Shown piece by piece: positions 34,757 to 43,394 of a stretch of DNA of 53,441 nt; position 1 is the first letter of the stretch; each line of letters opens with the position of its first letter. The DNA lies in the NCBI GenBank assembly GCA_964511535.1, contig CAZEFW010000048.1, positions 1-53,441 of the forward strand, in the 5' to 3' direction. The position numbers and the translations under genes are program-made. The notes under the pieces were generated by a model that saw nothing but the letters and a program-made list of their open reading frames with translations, made no database searches and was not told the origin of the DNA. Origin of the DNA: CAZCFB01 sp964511535. Its GTDB lineage: Bacteria > Myxococcota_A > Polyangia > GCA-2747355 > CAZCFB01.

Positions 34757-36320
34757 ATGAATCGCCGCCTCCTCCCCTGCGCCCTGGCAATGCTCCTGGC
34801 GGCCGCCCCGCGGCCAGCGGCCGGAGGCGCCTCTGGCACCCTCGATCGCCTGGTGGCGGACCTCGACGCGAAGCTCGGATCCGCCCTTGACGGCCGCGAC
34901 GCCGGGCAGCTCGACTTCGGGCTGGCCATGCGCGGCCTCGGCGCCACCCCGCCCAGGCTGGTGCAGGTGGTGGCCGAGCTGCTGCTGCCGCGCCTCCGGG
35001 CCCGGGGGCTGCGCAGCGTGGCGCGCGTTCCGGAGGGAATGGAGGCCGGGCCGCGCCGCGCCTGGGCTGCCGGCAGGGGCATGGAGCTGCTGCTGGAGCT
35101 GGACGTGATGATGGGCGGCGGGTACCTGCACCTGGTGGGGGGGCTGCGATCGTGCGAGCGGAACCTGTGGCGGGATACGCTGCACCCGCGGCCGGGGCTG
35201 CTCAACCACCTGCACGCGTCGGCCCGGGTCGACGCGGAGGTGCGCGCCTACCTGGGCGTGCTGGCCGCCGACCGGCTGCGCCTCTCGCTGGCGGAGCACA
35301 AGCAGTCGGGGAGCGCCGCGCTGGCCCTGGGCGCCGGGGACCTGGACGGCGACGGCCGGGTGGAGCTGGTGGCGCTGCTGCCGCGGGAGGTGCGGGTGCT
35401 GCGGTACCTCGGCCGCCGCAAGGGGTTCAAGCTGCTGGCCCGGGGGCCGCGGGCGGGCGGCCCCCCCCCCCCGCGGGCGCGCCGGGGCCCGGGGGGGCGG
35501 GGGGGGGCCCCCCGGGCCCGGGGGCGGGGGGCCGGGGGGGGGGGGGGGGCGGCGGTACCTCGGCCGCCGCATGGGGTTCACGCGGCTGGCCCGGGCGCCG
35601 CTGCTGGGAGACCCCGCCAGCCGGCGCCCGCGACGGGCCATGGGGGCGCTGGTGGTGACCGACCTGGACGGGGACCGCAAGGCGGAGGTGCTGGTGCGCT
35701 CGAGCGAGATGGCCCGCGGCGCGGAGCTGCGCCTCGTGGATCGTGCTCTGAGCCGACAGCGCGAGTTCGACGGGTACCCCCTGGCCGCGACCTCCGGCGA
35801 TGCGCTGCTCTGTCCGGCGGCGCCGGGCAAGGATCTGCTGGCCGGCGGCGGCGCCGGGCGCCTGGACTCGCAGCAGGTCCGCACCCCTGTCCCCGGGCTG
35901 CCCGCAGAGTTTTACACCTACCGGGAGGCCAGCGTGCCGCGCAAGGACGGCTCCCCCGTGGGCTACAGCGCGGTGGTGGACAGCGCCGGGCGGCTGGTCC
36001 TCAGCCGCGTGGACAAGGGCGCGCACGCCCGGCTGACGACCCTGCGGCGGGTGGGGGCGGCGTTCCACCTGGCGGACCTGACCGACGACGGCACCCTCGA
36101 GGTCATCGTCAGCGGCGCCGGCAGCCCGGAGCAGGAGGACCGGCTCATGATCCACCGCCTGGAGGGGCCCAAGCTCTCGGGCGCGGTGTGGAGCTCTGCC
36201 GGGCTGCGCGGGGTGGTCACCGCGCTGGCCCACGGTGACCTGGATGGCGACGGCAAGCTGGATCTCGTGGCCGCGGTGTCCGGGCGGCGCGGCGGGGCCC
36301 GCCTGGTGGTGCTCCAGTGA
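34757..36320 (+). CDS. FG-GAP/VCBS repeat exported protein, disrupted by a 151-nt insertion
   Basis: ATG at 34757 begins a signal peptide (RRLLPCALAMLLAAAPRPAAG). The frame runs to about 35450, then continues in another frame from 35571. The break coincides with a low-complexity G/C tract flanked by near-repeats: GGTACCTCGGCCGCCGCA at 35403 and again at 35554, exactly 151 nt apart. Removing 151 nt restores one 470-codon frame, whose two halves carry calcium-type FG-GAP motifs (DLDGDGRVELVAL; DLDGDGKLDLVAA; also VTDLDGDRKAEVLV). An extracytoplasmic protein, perhaps a beta-propeller, is inferred. Its downstream partner overlaps (GTGA at 36317). Confidence 0.7.
35455..35552. other. Low-complexity G/C tract, probable sequencing/assembly artefact
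   Basis: Runs of 12 C and 16 G within an almost pure G/C stretch lie between near-duplicated 30-nt flanks whose offset is 151 nt. This is unlike any neighbouring sequence and disrupts an otherwise intact gene. It may come from poly-G reads of a two-colour sequencer. A real insertion is the less likely alternative. Confidence 0.7.
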
Positions 36321-37759
36321 GGCGGCCGACGCTGCTGCTGGTGGCCGCTGCCCTCGCGGCCGGCTTCCTGCCTGCCCCGTACGGCGGCAAGCTGGAGGCC
36401 CCGCTGCCGGACCAGCCGGTGACCCTCGACCCGGCGCTGGCGACCCGGGAGTCCGAGCTGCAGGTCATCTCGGTGGTCTACGATCCGCTCTACGCGCTGG
36501 ACCGGCGCGGCGAGGCCCGGCCCCACCTGGTGCTGCCGTCGCCGGAGCGCTCCGCCGACGGCCTGACCTGGACCCTGCGCCTGCGCCCGGGCGTGCAGCT
36601 GAGCAACGGCCGCGCCCTGCGAGCCTCGCACGTGGTGGCCGCCCTGCGCCGGGTGAAGAAGAGCCCCGGCGCGTACCTGCTGAGCCCGATCAAGGCGGTG
36701 AGCGCCGCGGGGCAGGACGGGATCCGTATCCAGCTCCGGGCGCCCTGCCCTCACCTGCCCACCCTGCTCGCGTCTCCCACGGCTGGCATCGCCGTGAGCC
36801 AGGGCAAGGAGCTGCTCGGGACCGGGCCGTTCAAGATCGCCAGCGCAGCGGGCTCGGGCATCACCCTCAGGGCCAACTCGCGCCACTTCGCCGGGCGGCC
36901 GTACCTGGACCAGCTGCGGCTCCGGGTCTTCGGCCGCGCCTCTGCCGAGGTGGCGGCGTTTCAGGCCGGCGCCCTGCACCTGTCGTTCAACGGCGCGAGC
37001 CTGTTCGGCGCGGGGCCTCGACAGGTGGTGGGGGGCGTGGAGTCCCGGGCGTGCGCCACCCTGTACCTCGGGGTGGGCCAGCAGCCCGGCTACCTGTCCG
37101 CACCGCTGTTTCGCCAGGCGCTCATGGCCGCCATCCACCGCAAGCGCCTGGCCCGGCTGATGGGGGGCGGCAAGCGCCAGGCCGCCCGGGGCCCGGTGTG
37201 CCAGGCGCTCATGGGCAAGAGCCGGCGCGGCCCCGGCTTCAACCGCACCGCCGCGCGCAAGCTGCTGGCCCGCGCGGCCGCCCGGCTGCCCGAGCTGGCG
37301 CGCGCCATGGCCGGCGGCGCCCGCCCGCGGCTGGAGCTGCTGGTGGACGGCAGCCGCCCCGGTGACCGCGCCCTGGCGGGGCAGATCGTCGCCGATCTCG
37401 ACGGCGTGGGCATCTCCGCGCGCATCGAGGTGCGCATGGCCGCGGAGTATCAGGCGCGGCTCCAGTCGGGGCGCTACGAGCTGCTGGTGGGCCGGTTGAT
37501 CCCCCAGGTCCCTCTGGGCGCCGCGGTCCTGGCCGCGTCCTTCGCCGCCGGCGGCAAGGAGCGCGAGGCCCGCGCGTGCCTGGCTCGCCGCCCGTGCGGT
37601 CGGCTGGTGGCGGCCCGGTTCATGAAGGATCTGCCGCTGCTGCCGCTGCTCCACCTCTCCACCCGCATCCATCATGACGCCAGGCTCGGCGGGCTGCAGG
37701 CGGACAGCCTCGGGCGCGTGCGCTACTCCGACATGTACTGGGTTCGCCGGGGAGAGTGA
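36317..37759 (+). CDS. Family 5 extracellular solute-binding protein
   Basis: 480 aa; GTG at 36317 overlaps the stop of the upstream gene (GTGA). Signal peptide (LLLVAAALAAGFLPAP), then the SBP_bac_5 pattern: PVTLDPALATRESE, VYDPLYALDRRGEARPHL, ERSADGLTWTLRLRPGVQLSNG, and GTGPFKI. This family binds oligopeptides or other ligands in the periplasm and usually feeds an ABC importer, but no permease or ATPase gene is adjacent. Its pairing with a sensor kinase 3 nt downstream suggests a ligand-sensing accessory protein. Confidence 0.82.
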   Translation: MRRPTLLLVAAALAAGFLPAPYGGKLEAPLPDQPVTLDPALATRESELQVISVVYDPLYALDRRGEARPHLVLPSPERSADGLTWTLRLRPGVQLSNGRALRASHVVAALRRVKKSPGAYLLSPIKAVSAAGQDGIRIQLRAPCPHLPTLLASPTAGIAVSQGKELLGTGPFKIASAAGSGITLRANSRHFAGRPYLDQLRLRVFGRASAEVAAFQAGALHLSFNGASLFGAGPRQVVGGVESRACATLYLGVGQQPGYLSAPLFRQALMAAIHRKRLARLMGGGKRQAARGPVCQALMGKSRRGPGFNRTAARKLLARAAARLPELARAMAGGARPRLELLVDGSRPGDRALAGQIVADLDGVGISARIEVRMAAEYQARLQSGRYELLVGRLIPQVPLGAAVLAASFAAGGKEREARACLARRPCGRLVAARFMKDLPLLPLLHLSTRIHHDARLGGLQADSLGRVRYSDMYWVRRGE

Positions 37760-37762
37760 CCC

Positions 37763-39463
37763 ATGCGCCTTCGCACCAAGCTGACCCTCATCATCGCCGT
37801 GGCGAGCGTGGTGCCCACCGCCGCGGCCTCCCTGGTGGGCAGGGAGCTGGTGACCCGCCGCTCTCAGGCCGAGTTCGACCGCCTGCTGGCCGACGGCGAG
37901 GTGGAGGTGCGCGCGCGGCTGGAGCAGCTGAGAGCGGCGGTGGAAGGCGCGGCCACCCGCCTGGCCGATCCCGAGGACCAGCTCATCGGTCCGATCCTCA
38001 TCGCCCAGGCCCGGGGCGGCATCGACGATCCCCACCACCGACGCCTGGTGCTCACCACGCCGAGGGCCATGCAGGAGCGTGGGCTCGACGTGCTCTCAGT
38101 CATGGGCCCCGCCGGGGAGATCCTCGCCACGGGGCATTACCCGGGACGAGCGGGAGACCACGACCCGGTGCACCTGGACCGCGCCCGGAGGTTCGCCGGC
38201 AAGGGGGCGCTGCTGCTGCAGGAGCGCGTCATGCTGGAGGGCAAGGCGGCCACCCGCCTGACGGTTCAGGCGTGGCGGGCGGTGCGGTCCCCCCTCGGGT
38301 CTCGCGTGTTGATCATCGCTGGCCGCCGCCTGGGCCCGGCCCTGGCCTCCCTGCTGCGACTGCGCGGAGGCACCGAGGTCCAGATCACCGACGCCCGCGG
38401 CGCCCGGCTCGCCGGGCCATCGGACTGGGCGCCGTACCGCCGGTACCCCCGCCGGGTGGTGCGGCTCAACGACGCCGAGGGCCGCCCAGCCGCGGTCATC
38501 ACCCTGGCCGTGCCCGACGATACGCTGCGTGAGACCCTGGCCGCCATCAACATCGCCGCCGGGGCGCTGGCTGGCAGCGGGCTGCTGCTGGCGTTGCTGC
38601 TGGGGCTGGTCGCGGCCCGCAGGATCACGCGCCCGCTTCATGAAGTGGTGGACGGCGCCGCCCGGGTGGCGGCGGGCGACCTGGACGTGCGGCTGAAGGT
38701 GCGGCGCAAGGACGAGATGGGCCAGCTCATGGGCGCCTTCAACCAGCGCGTGGCCGAGCTGAAGGACGCGCGGGAGAAGCTGGTGGCCGCCGAGCGGGTG
38801 GCCGCGTGGCAGGAGATCGCGCGGCGCATCGCCCACGAGATCAAAAACCCGCTGTTCCCGATCCAGACCTCCATCGAGACCCTGCAGCGGGTCTACGACA
38901 AGAAGCACCCCGACCTGGACGAGATCTTCCGCGAGTCCACCGCCACCATCCTCGAGGAGGTGGGCCGGCTGAAGAACATCGTGCAGGAGTTCTCCCGCTT
39001 CGCGCGGCTGCCCAAGCCCCAGCTGCAGGAGGTCGACCTGACCGAGCTGTTGCCCGGCATCATGAGCCTGTACGGCGAGGGCGACATCCCGGTGACCGCG
39101 GAGGTCCCCGCCACCTTGCAGCCGGTCATGGCGGATCGCGATCAGCTGACCCAGGTGCTGGTCAACCTGCTGCAAAACGCGCGAGACGCGCTGAGCGGCG
39201 CCGAGGATCCGCGCATCACCCTGGAGGTCCGCGCCGAGGAGGGCTGGATCGCCCTGGAGGTGTCGGACAACGGCCCCGGCTTCGACGAGGCGCTGGCGGC
39301 ACGCATCTTCACGCCCTACTTCACCACCAAGGAGAAGAAGGGCGGCACCGGGCTGGGCCTGGCCATCACCCACCGGGTGATCACCGACCACGGCGGCCAG
39401 ATAGAGGCCAGCTCCGCCCCAGGCCAGGGCGCCACCTTCACCGTCCGCCTGCCGCTGAATTAA
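37763..39463 (+). CDS. Sensor histidine kinase with HAMP (NtrY-like)
   Basis: 566 aa; ATG at 37763 after GGAGA. Two membrane helices (~8-28 and ~256-280) flank a ~225-residue periplasmic sensor domain. HAMP (about 280-330) leads to DHp with H358-E-I-K-N-P and the ATPase domain: LVNLLQNARDAL (N box), DNGPGF (G1), GGTGLGL (G2). It autophosphorylates H358 and passes phosphate to an unidentified response regulator; none is adjacent. The stop codon TAA lies inside the palindromic element at 39462-39504. Confidence 0.9.
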   Translation: MRLRTKLTLIIAVASVVPTAAASLVGRELVTRRSQAEFDRLLADGEVEVRARLEQLRAAVEGAATRLADPEDQLIGPILIAQARGGIDDPHHRRLVLTTPRAMQERGLDVLSVMGPAGEILATGHYPGRAGDHDPVHLDRARRFAGKGALLLQERVMLEGKAATRLTVQAWRAVRSPLGSRVLIIAGRRLGPALASLLRLRGGTEVQITDARGARLAGPSDWAPYRRYPRRVVRLNDAEGRPAAVITLAVPDDTLRETLAAINIAAGALAGSGLLLALLLGLVAARRITRPLHEVVDGAARVAAGDLDVRLKVRRKDEMGQLMGAFNQRVAELKDAREKLVAAERVAAWQEIARRIAHEIKNPLFPIQTSIETLQRVYDKKHPDLDEIFRESTATILEEVGRLKNIVQEFSRFARLPKPQLQEVDLTELLPGIMSLYGEGDIPVTAEVPATLQPVMADRDQLTQVLVNLLQNARDALSGAEDPRITLEVRAEEGWIALEVSDNGPGFDEALAARIFTPYFTTKEKKGGTGLGLAITHRVITDHGGQIEASSAPGQGATFTVRLPLN

Positions 39464-39504
39464 AATGTCATATAGGGGGGTCAGACCCCCCCACTTGACA
39501 TTTT
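39462..39504. repeat. 43-nt nested palindromic element, copy 3
   Basis: Same element as 31215-31257 and 31285-31327, with GGGGTCAGACCCC at its centre. It lies between convergent genes. The stop codon of the kinase gene (39461-39463) and that of nadE (39503-39505) both fall in its terminal bases, so the element makes up almost the entire spacer and probably terminates both transcripts. Confidence 0.7.
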
Positions 39505-40492
39505 ATTTGAAGTGCTCGCCGACGCCGTCGATCTGCTCGGCCTTGCGGGCGGAGAGGTGGAGGATCTGGGTGGTGCGGCGCTTGGTCTGGATGTCCTTGT
39601 AGACCCACTTGACCTGATCCTCGCCAAGCCCGAGGGGGGCGCCCGCCTCGGCCGGCTCCACGCCGTGGTTGAAGGCGTACAGCAGCAGGTCCATCTGGTC
39701 GTAGGGCAGCGCGAAGTAGAACTCGTCCTGCCCCTGGGGCAGGCTGTAGGTGTCGGTGGTGGGAACCGAGCTGGTGATGGCCTCCGGCAGGCCCAGGTGG
39801 CGGGCCATGGCATAGACCTGGGTCTTGTACAGGTGGGCGATGGGCTTGATATCTGCCAGCCCGTCGCCGCCCTTGACGAAGAAGCCCTGGTCGAACTCCA
39901 GCCGGTTCGGCGTGCCCACCACGGCGTAGTTCAGCCGGTCGCCGTGGTAGTACTCCAGCATCTTTCGGGTGCGCTGCTTGAAGTTGGTGGCCGCCACCAC
40001 CTGCAAGTACGCGTCCAGCGGCAGCCGCGCTTTTTTGGTCTCACCGTCGGGTGACTGGATCACCACGCTGAAGTAGGTCAGCCGCTCCTTGCCCTCCAGG
40101 GGCGGCACCACGATTTTCTGCCGGTAGGTCTCGTCATACTCGGGGAACACTCGCCGGATCGCGTCGTCCCGGCGGCGGTAGCAGCCAGCGCCCTCGAGGA
40201 TGCCCGAGATCTCTTCCACCTCATACCGGACATCGCAATGCTCGCACAGCAGCTTGCCCTTCTCGCTGCTCTCGGGGCTGGAGTCCCGCTCGGGCAACAG
40301 CAGCGCGAACACCCGCTTGGGCCCCACCGCGCGCACGGCCAGGGCGAGGCAGGTGGAGCTGTCGATGCCACCGCTCACCGCCACCACCAGCCCCCGACGG
40401 CGCATGGTGCGCAGGGAGGTGCGCAGGAGGTCGCTGATCCGGTCCGCCTCCTGCTCGAGATCCAGGTCGAGTACATGCTTGCCAAATGTCAT
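39503..40492 (-). CDS. nadE: NH3-dependent NAD+ synthase
   Basis: About 329 aa; ATG at 40492 (an upstream TTG at 40537 is possible). The N-type ATP pyrophosphatase signature AVSGGIDSS is intact, and the C-terminal part matches NAD synthase (VVGTPNRLEFDQGFFVKGGDG, KTQVYAMARHLGLP, TTDTYSLPQGQDEFYF). There is no glutaminase domain, so ammonia is the nitrogen donor. It amidates nicotinic acid adenine dinucleotide in the final step of NAD synthesis. It is longer than typical ~270-residue enzymes because of an insert after the P-loop (PERDSSPESSEKGKLLCEHC). Confidence 0.87.
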   Translation of the reverse strand: MTFGKHVLDLDLEQEADRISDLLRTSLRTMRRRGLVVAVSGGIDSSTCLALAVRAVGPKRVFALLLPERDSSPESSEKGKLLCEHCDVRYEVEEISGILEGAGCYRRRDDAIRRVFPEYDETYRQKIVVPPLEGKERLTYFSVVIQSPDGETKKARLPLDAYLQVVAATNFKQRTRKMLEYYHGDRLNYAVVGTPNRLEFDQGFFVKGGDGLADIKPIAHLYKTQVYAMARHLGLPEAITSSVPTTDTYSLPQGQDEFYFALPYDQMDLLLYAFNHGVEPAEAGAPLGLGEDQVKWVYKDIQTKRRTTQILHLSARKAEQIDGVGEHFK

Positions 40493-40621
40493 GCACGCAG
40501 CTTCGCAGACGCTGAAAATAAAGGCAATTAGCGACAACTAACATTTTGACTCGCGACTACTTGCATTCCATATTTCTTCGAGAGTCCGATCCACCACTCA
40601 CGCGGAGGCTGTAACTGTTCC
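40493..40621. promoter_or_regulatory. Divergent promoter region
   Basis: A sigma70-like promoter for the plus-strand gene is visible: -35 TTGACT (40546-40551), 17-nt spacer, -10 CATATT (40569-40574), with GGAGG 12 nt before the ATG at 40622. Local composition is unusually AT-rich. No clear minus-strand promoter for nadE was found. Confidence 0.4.
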
Positions 40622-40831
40622 ATGGGAAAAAAGACTGAGAAGAAGATCGCCAAGAAGGGCAGGAAGGACAAGGACTCCCCCGGGCACTCCAAGCATCTTT
40701 GTGCCGTGATAGCAGGGGGTTATGGGTTCAAACAGGTCCACGCCATGGTGGGTAAGCCGAAGTTCATCTGCGCCAAGTGTGGGCGCGCCGCCGAAAACAA
40801 GCGGAACCTGTGCAAGGCGCGCAAGCTGTAG
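40622..40831 (+). CDS. Small Cys-rich (zinc-ribbon-like) protein
   Basis: 69 aa; ATG at 40622. Very basic N-terminus (MGKKTEKKIAKKGRKDKD) and a C-terminal CAKC plus additional Cys (KRNLCKARKL), suggesting a zinc ribbon. Small proteins of this kind often bind nucleic acid; that is inferred only. It is 28 nt upstream of the CBS gene and probably co-transcribed. Confidence 0.6.
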   Translation: MGKKTEKKIAKKGRKDKDSPGHSKHLCAVIAGGYGFKQVHAMVGKPKFICAKCGRAAENKRNLCKARKL

Positions 40832-40859
40832 TCGATCGAAGGCGTACGGGAGAGGGAAA

Positions 40860-41300
40860 ATGAATGTTAGCGAAATTCTGAAGCGCAAGGGTACGGCAGT
40901 GATCTGCATCTCGCCGGAGAGCACCATCCAGGAAGCCATCGAGACCCTGGTGGGCCAGGGTGTGGGCGCGCTGCTGGTTCGCGACAAGAGGGAGAAGGTT
41001 GTGGGGATCATCACCGAGCGGGACATTCTGCGCGCCAACGCCAAGGAGTTCGACGGCCTGAGCAGCTTCAGGGTCTCCGACCTGATGACCGGCGACCTGA
41101 TCATCGGCTGCGAGGACGACTCCGTCTCCTACGTGGAGCGCGTGATGACCGAGAGCCGCATCCGCCACCTGCCCATCTTCGAGGGCAGAAAGCTGGTGGG
41201 CATCATCTCCATCGGCGACGTGGTCAAGGCCAACGCCGAGCAGGCGGCCATCGAGGTACGCCACCTGACCAGCTACATCACGGATCAATACCCCGCCTGA
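40860..41300 (+). CDS. CBS-domain pair protein
   Basis: 146 aa; ATG at 40860 with GAGGG upstream. Two CBS domains in tandem: TIQEAIETLVGQGVGALLVRD...VVGIITERDI (~20-75) and SVSYVERVMTESRIRHLPIFEG...LVGIISIGDV (~85-140). CBS pairs bind adenosine nucleotides and act as energy sensors. A stand-alone protein of this length is typical of bacteria; its partner is unknown. Confidence 0.88.
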   Translation: MNVSEILKRKGTAVICISPESTIQEAIETLVGQGVGALLVRDKREKVVGIITERDILRANAKEFDGLSSFRVSDLMTGDLIIGCEDDSVSYVERVMTESRIRHLPIFEGRKLVGIISIGDVVKANAEQAAIEVRHLTSYITDQYPA

Positions 41301-41305
41301 CCGGC

Positions 41306-41341
41306 GTAGACGTAGACCTAGACGCAGTCGCAAGCGCAAGC
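41306..41341. repeat. Hexamer tandem array
   Basis: Six 6-nt units: GTAGAC, GTAGAC, CTAGAC, GCAGTC, GCAAGC, GCAAGC. It lies directly after the CBS gene stop, in the gap to the convergent nucleotidyltransferase gene. Confidence 0.55.
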
Positions 41342-41366
41342 GATCCGCCCGCGCCACCAGCCCCTG

Positions 41367-42095
41367 CTACTCCGACCTGAACTCCCGCCTCGCCGCCTCC
41401 AGGTCTGCGGCCGTGCCGATGTCCATCCACTGCCCTTCCACCGGCACGGCCCTGACGTCCGCCCCTGACTCCACCAGCTGCGCCACCGCCTGGGGCAGCT
41501 CGTACTCCCCGCGGCTCGACGGCTGGAGCGCCTCCACCAGCGGCCAGATCGACGGGCCGAGCACGCCGAGGCCCGCGTTGTTCCACGGCGTGTTCGACGT
41601 GCCGCGCGGCGGCTTCTCCACGATGTTCAGCACGCGGAAATCCTCGTCCACCGTAACCGCGGCGCCGGCCCACGGGTCGTCCACCGGGTTGACCCCGAGC
41701 ACGGCGTCACGCCCCGGCGCCGCGGCCAGGATGCGCCCGTAGTTGTCCGACGAGACCAGGATGTCGCCCCAGCCGAAGAAGAACGGCTCGTCGCCCAGGA
41801 ACCCCCGCGCCAGCTGCAGCGCCCGGGCGGTGCCCTCGGGCGGCTGGGGCTGGCGCTGGTAATGCACCTCCACGCCGAAGGCCGCCCCGTCGCCGATGCC
41901 CGCCTCCAGGATCTCTGCGCAGTGGCCGGTGATGATGGCCACCTCGCGCAGCCCGGCAGCCGAAAGCCCGCGCAGGATGTGGCCGATGATGGGCGCGCCC
42001 GCCACCTCCAGCATCGGCTTGGGGAACCGCTCGGTGATGACGCCCAGGCGCGTGCCCCGGCCCGCGGCCATCAGCACGCCGCGCCGCACGCTCAT
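41367..42095 (-). CDS. Sugar nucleotidyltransferase
   Basis: 242 aa; ATG at 42095 overlaps the stop of galactokinase (ATGA). The N-terminus MAAGRGTRLGVITERFPKPM is the nucleotidyltransferase signature G-x-G-T-R-L...K-P, with DILVSSDN and NNAGLGVLGPSIW as further motifs. It is about 60 residues shorter than RmlA/GalU-type enzymes, fitting the short MurU/HddC-like class. It transfers a nucleotidyl group to a sugar-1-phosphate, so it may act on the product of the kinase encoded just upstream. Confidence 0.8.
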   Translation of the reverse strand: MSVRRGVLMAAGRGTRLGVITERFPKPMLEVAGAPIIGHILRGLSAAGLREVAIITGHCAEILEAGIGDGAAFGVEVHYQRQPQPPEGTARALQLARGFLGDEPFFFGWGDILVSSDNYGRILAAAPGRDAVLGVNPVDDPWAGAAVTVDEDFRVLNIVEKPPRGTSNTPWNNAGLGVLGPSIWPLVEALQPSSRGEYELPQAVAQLVESGADVRAVPVEGQWMDIGTAADLEAARREFRSE

Positions 42096-43348
42096 GGCAC
42101 CCGCTCCATGCCCTGCGCCGCGCTCACCTCGAACACCGGCCCCGGTGACACCATGGCCGCCCGGGTCAGCACGCCGCCCAGCTGATCGGGCGTGGCCGCC
42201 GCGATGGCGTAGCCGCCGAAGCCGGCCCCCGTGAGCCGCGCCCCCAGCGCCCCGCCCTCGCGCATGGCCGCACACAGCCGGTCCAGGGCGTCCGACGAGC
42301 AGCGGTAGTCCGTGGCCAGGCTCTGCTGCGACGCGTCGAGCAGCCGGCCCAACGCCGCCAGGTCCCCGTCGCCCAGGGCCCGCTCCGCCCGGTCCACCCG
42401 CAGCGCCTCGGACAGAACATGCCGGGCCGCGGCCCGCACCCGCACCGGCCGGTCTGCAGGAAAGCTCCCGGCGGTGAGCGTCACGAACGAGGCGGGCTCC
42501 ACCCCCAGCTCCCTCGCCGTGGTCGCCGCGTCCGCCTCACCGGGCAACGCCTCCAGCGCTTCCCGCGCCGCATCCCCGGGCAGCCGCCCCAGGGCAGGCG
42601 GGTCCCCTGCATCCACGCCGAGCCTGCGCGCCAGCAGCGCGGCGCCCAGCCTGCACGCGATGACCCGCTCGTTGTACGCGTCCTTCGCCGAGCCGCCCTT
42701 GGGCGCCGCCTCCCCCGAGTAGGCCACCACCAGGCGCAGGTCCTCGGGCAACGCCACGGCCCGCCGCGCCGGCGGATGAAAGTCGATACGCAACGCGGCG
42801 CCAGCCTGCGCCAGCCCGATGACCGTCTGGTCCATGCCCCCGCTCTCCACCCCCACGTGGCGCTCGGCCACGATGGCCAGCTCCACCAGCGCCTCCGGCG
42901 ACAGCCCCAGCTCCCACAGCTGGTCCAGGCAGAGCAGCGCCGCCATGGTGAACGACGAGCTGGACGACAGCCCCCCCGTGGTGGGCAAGTCCCCGTCGAA
43001 CAGGAGCCGCGCCCCGCGACCCGGGGCCCTGCCATCGAGCATCCTGAGCGCCCCGTACAGGTAGCGGTGCCACGGCGTCTCGGGCAGCGCGTCCAGCGCA
43101 TCGCGCCGCAGCTCCGCCTCCCCGTCGAACAGCAGCGACACCCCGCGCACCACCGGCTCGTCCAGCGGAGCGGCCGCCGCCACCGTGCCGTACGGGATGG
43201 CCAGCGGCAGCACAGGCAGCAGCGAATAGTCGGTGTGCTCCCCGATGAGGTTGATGCGCCCCGGCGCGCGCACCAGGACAGCGGGGTCGGCGCCGAAGCG
43301 GGCGGCGAAAGAGCGGGAGAGTTCTGCCGGCGTTGCCCTGTGGTTCAT
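42092..43348 (-). CDS. galK: Galactokinase / GHMP sugar kinase
   Basis: 418 aa; ATG at 43348 with AAAGGG 3 nt upstream (ATG at 43366 also possible). Galactokinase signature GRINLIGEHTDY near the N-terminus, GHMP motif GGLSSSSSFT, and GARLTGAGFGG near the C-terminus. It phosphorylates galactose (or a related sugar) at C1 with ATP. The 4-nt overlap with the nucleotidyltransferase suggests a coupled route from free sugar to nucleotide sugar, for instance for surface polysaccharide. Confidence 0.85.
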   Translation of the reverse strand: MNHRATPAELSRSFAARFGADPAVLVRAPGRINLIGEHTDYSLLPVLPLAIPYGTVAAAAPLDEPVVRGVSLLFDGEAELRRDALDALPETPWHRYLYGALRMLDGRAPGRGARLLFDGDLPTTGGLSSSSSFTMAALLCLDQLWELGLSPEALVELAIVAERHVGVESGGMDQTVIGLAQAGAALRIDFHPPARRAVALPEDLRLVVAYSGEAAPKGGSAKDAYNERVIACRLGAALLARRLGVDAGDPPALGRLPGDAAREALEALPGEADAATTARELGVEPASFVTLTAGSFPADRPVRVRAAARHVLSEALRVDRAERALGDGDLAALGRLLDASQQSLATDYRCSSDALDRLCAAMREGGALGARLTGAGFGGYAIAAATPDQLGGVLTRAAMVSPGPVFEVSAAQGMERVP

Positions 43349-43394
43349 GGTCCCTTTGTACTGCAATGCGCGAGCGTACGCCGCAGGGAAATGA

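Noticed and set aside
35963..39391. Long minus-strand open frames opposite the solute-binding protein and histidine kinase
   Set aside because: Composition is dominated by Gly, Ala, Arg and His with no domain pattern; the plus-strand genes have complete family motifs.
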